Source: JADJSS01 sp964490845 (GTDB lineage: Bacteria > Bacteroidota > Bacteroidia > Chitinophagales > JADIYW01). Taken from it: a stretch of 64,000 bases of DNA. How positions within the stretch are numbered: the first letter of the stretch is position 1; each line of letters starts with the position of its first letter. Location of the stretch: positions 1 through 64,000 of the forward strand of contig CAZBED010000006.1 in the NCBI GenBank assembly GCA_964490845.1, given 5' to 3'. The notes below the pieces were generated by a model that was not told the origin of the DNA, made no database searches, and was given only the letters and a program-made list of their open reading frames with translations. Below, in pieces: positions 62,378-64,000 of this stretch. The position numbers were made by a program, and so were the translations under genes.

Positions 62378-64000
62378 ATGAACTCCTTTAAAAACAAGTT
62401 GCTGCTCTATCTGTTTTTTTTTGTAGTAATATTTGTTTTGTACTATCCCGCCCAACAGGCAAAATTTATAAATGACACGTTATATTATTTATACGGGGCA
62501 GACCAAATGGGAATAAAAGGGGTGTTGAATTCTTACGGAATAATCTGGCTGTGGCAGCTTACTGCATTCGCGTATTATATATTGTATAAACTCTTTGGTT
62601 TTCACTGGTTTGGTTGGCATATTACATTTAGCGCTCTGTTTGCATATAATGCATATCTGTTGTTTAGGCTGCTGTCATTTCATTCAACATTGTTTTCTGT
62701 AAGAATTGCTTTCATAAGTGCGCTGCTTTTTTTACTTTCTCCTTTTCAGACGGAAGTACTGGCTTGGGGTGGTTGTCTGCATTATTTACTGATAGTAACA
62801 TTCTTGCTACTTGGGTTTATCAGATTGCTGAACTATTATGAAAACCCGAACACGGAAAATTTTATTTTTTTTCAGATTCTGTTTGCCTGCAGTCTTATGT
62901 GTTTTGAACAGGCATTTCTGTTCCCGGCAGTTTATTTTTTATTTTCATTTTTAGTGGCTAGTACTCAGTTGTCAAAATCAATCAAAGAGATATTCAGCTT
63001 ATTTTTTTTTAAGATTCTTCTGGTCAATATGTTGCTGATAGGTATCTATATGATTGCCACAAAACTTTCATTTGGCGTCTGGATAGCGCATTACAGAGCG
63101 GATAATCACCTGAACTTACATTTTTTGCCGATGTATGAAACCTATATGAAGTACAATCTTAAATTTTTAGTTTATTTCCGATATCTCCCGGCCGGCCTGA
63201 AATCAGTTATGGAATCGCCATTCACAAAGGATATATTTATCGCGATCCATCTGATTTTGTTTTTTGCGGCAGTTGTTTATTTGCTTCACAAGAAGAACGC
63301 CAAATCACCGGTCTTTTTTGTGCTCTCCTTTTTTTACTTATCCTATGTGTTCATGCTGTTGCCTGTTTTGAATTTAGACACCAGTTTTAATTTTGAAATA
63401 CAAAGCGACAGATATGGTTACATTGCATCCGTATTTTTTTATCCATTGCTGGTATTCATTTTATACCGCCTGTTAACAAAATCACTATTTTCGGTAATAA
63501 TCATGACAGAGCTAGTTTGCAGCCTGTATTTTGTGGTACATAATGTTCAATTATGGAATAAAGCAGGGGAGATAACTATGAATCTGGCTAAGAACTATCC
63601 GTTACAAAATACCCAAAAATCGTACATTCTGAATCTGCCGGACAATTATGCAGGTGCTTATATGCTTCGTAATGGTTTTACACGTGCTTTGTCACTGGTT
63701 CATCATAAAGATTTCCTGTCATCTGCCGAAGAAACAGCGTCTGTAAATATTTTTAGTAAGGATAAGGAAACTATAACTACCAAAATAAATGATTCTACAT
63801 ATTATGTGAAATGCGATAAGCTGGGTAAATGGTATATGTACAGAGGATTAGGCGCTGTAGATTATGAAAAAGAGAATTATAAGGTTGATTTTGATGAGTG
63901 GAATACAGCCTATACACTAACGATTAAAAAAGCCCCTGATGATACCACGTATCTACTGCAGTGCGAAGGCGATAAATGGAAAATAGTGGATACTTTACTG
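62378..64000 (+). CDS. Partial multi-pass membrane protein, GT-C-like
   Basis: The frame starts at ATG 62378 (MNSFKNKLLLYLFFF) and runs to the window edge without a stop, giving at least 541 residues. About ten hydrophobic segments occupy residues 10-400. A soluble region follows, with short strand-like segments (STYYVKCDKLGKWYMYRG). The first periplasmic loop carries an Asp (FINDTLYYLYGADQMG), in the manner of GT-C glycosyltransferases and other dolichol- or lipid-sugar enzymes. No family is certain. The 3' end is missing. Confidence 0.7.
   Translation, partial: MNSFKNKLLLYLFFFVVIFVLYYPAQQAKFINDTLYYLYGADQMGIKGVLNSYGIIWLWQLTAFAYYILYKLFGFHWFGWHITFSALFAYNAYLLFRLLSFHSTLFSVRIAFISALLFLLSPFQTEVLAWGGCLHYLLIVTFLLLGFIRLLNYYENPNTENFIFFQILFACSLMCFEQAFLFPAVYFLFSFLVASTQLSKSIKEIFSLFFFKILLVNMLLIGIYMIATKLSFGVWIAHYRADNHLNLHFLPMYETYMKYNLKFLVYFRYLPAGLKSVMESPFTKDIFIAIHLILFFAAVVYLLHKKNAKSPVFFVLSFFYLSYVFMLLPVLNLDTSFNFEIQSDRYGYIASVFFYPLLVFILYRLLTKSLFSVIIMTELVCSLYFVVHNVQLWNKAGEITMNLAKNYPLQNTQKSYILNLPDNYAGAYMLRNGFTRALSLVHHKDFLSSAEETASVNIFSKDKETITTKINDSTYYVKCDKLGKWYMYRGLGAVDYEKENYKVDFDEWNTAYTLTIKKAPDDTTYLLQCEGDKWKIVDTLL

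Noticed and set aside
1..64000. tRNA or rRNA genes, riboswitches, phage or transposase genes
   Set aside because: Scanning the intergenic stretches by eye showed no cloverleaf-type TTCGA arms with matching acceptor stems, no rRNA cores and no transposase or integrase motifs. A covariance-model search would be needed to exclude small RNAs.

Overview
The window looks like a chromosomal segment of a member of the Bacteroidota, probably near the Chitinophagales, Saprospirales or Sphingobacteriales. Reasons seen in the sequence: a complete type IX secretion / gliding core (porP-gldK-gldL-gldM-gldN), a PorV-like plus PorU2-like pair, gldH, two secreted proteins with type IX C-terminal sorting domains, many lipoproteins, a carboxypeptidase-regulatory-domain TonB receptor, and promoter-like TAnnTTTG boxes instead of clear Shine-Dalgarno sequences. 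No rRNA, tRNA, CRISPR array, transposase or phage gene was seen. Most of the window is ordinary housekeeping and envelope gene content; the left 3.3 kb is the only stretch that looks accessory.

Layout. 1-3.3 kb: an HNH nuclease with a probable start-proximal frameshift, palindromic repeats, a 32-codon relic of the 3' end of proS, and two unknown membrane or lipoprotein genes lying between that relic and the intact proS 3' end. 3.2-11 kb: proS, an Asn/Trp/Tyr-rich secreted protein, a FadL-like porin, a methyltransferase, a GT-C-like membrane protein and tyrS. 11.2-17.5 kb: a two-gene unit of a PorV/PorQ-like barrel and a 1666-residue C25 (PorU2-like) peptidase. 17.5-26.4 kb: a PhzF enzyme, two tandem GH5 lipoproteins, methylmalonyl-CoA mutase, a two-domain fasciclin lipoprotein, an unknown envelope protein and a hydrolase lipoprotein. 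26.4-37.7 kb: a UbiD decarboxylase, a purple-acid-phosphatase-like type IX cargo, phhB-ligA-gldH, a hydrolase, ExbB/ExbD, a second phosphoesterase cargo, a MauE-thioredoxin protein and a small lipoprotein. 37.8-44.8 kb: TerB-like and DUF4112 genes, a Lys/Ala/Pro-rich protein with an acidic tail, a flavin monooxygenase, a UspA/Hsp20 stress pair and a ferredoxin reductase/ferredoxin pair. 44.9-50.8 kb: a TonB receptor, a degenerate cation exchanger, a thioesterase and hemW. 50.8-60.5 kb: an Omp85 barrel, a DUF4271 protein, a HemD-like protein, porP and gldKLMN. 60.5-64 kb: uvrC and a membrane protein cut by the window edge.

How it fits together. The 50.9-60.5 kb block is a nearly uninterrupted plus-strand run from an outer-membrane assembly factor to the GldKLMN trans-envelope machine. 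The PorV/PorU2 pair would act at the cell surface on substrates of that machine, and the two phosphoesterases at 28.3 and 35.1 kb are candidate substrates. The most unusual observations are: the proS 3'-end duplication that brackets two genes; a TyrRS whose HIGH motif starts with Gly; a Na/Ca-exchanger homologue lacking both key glutamates; histone H1-like Lys/Ala/Pro tails on three unrelated protein cores; four genes whose promoter-like box lies exactly 4 nt before the ATG; and a set of convergent gene pairs with 0-2 nt between stop codons. I did not identify a wholly novel multi-gene system. The best candidate for under-described biology is the DUF4271 plus HemD-like pair inside the secretion locus.
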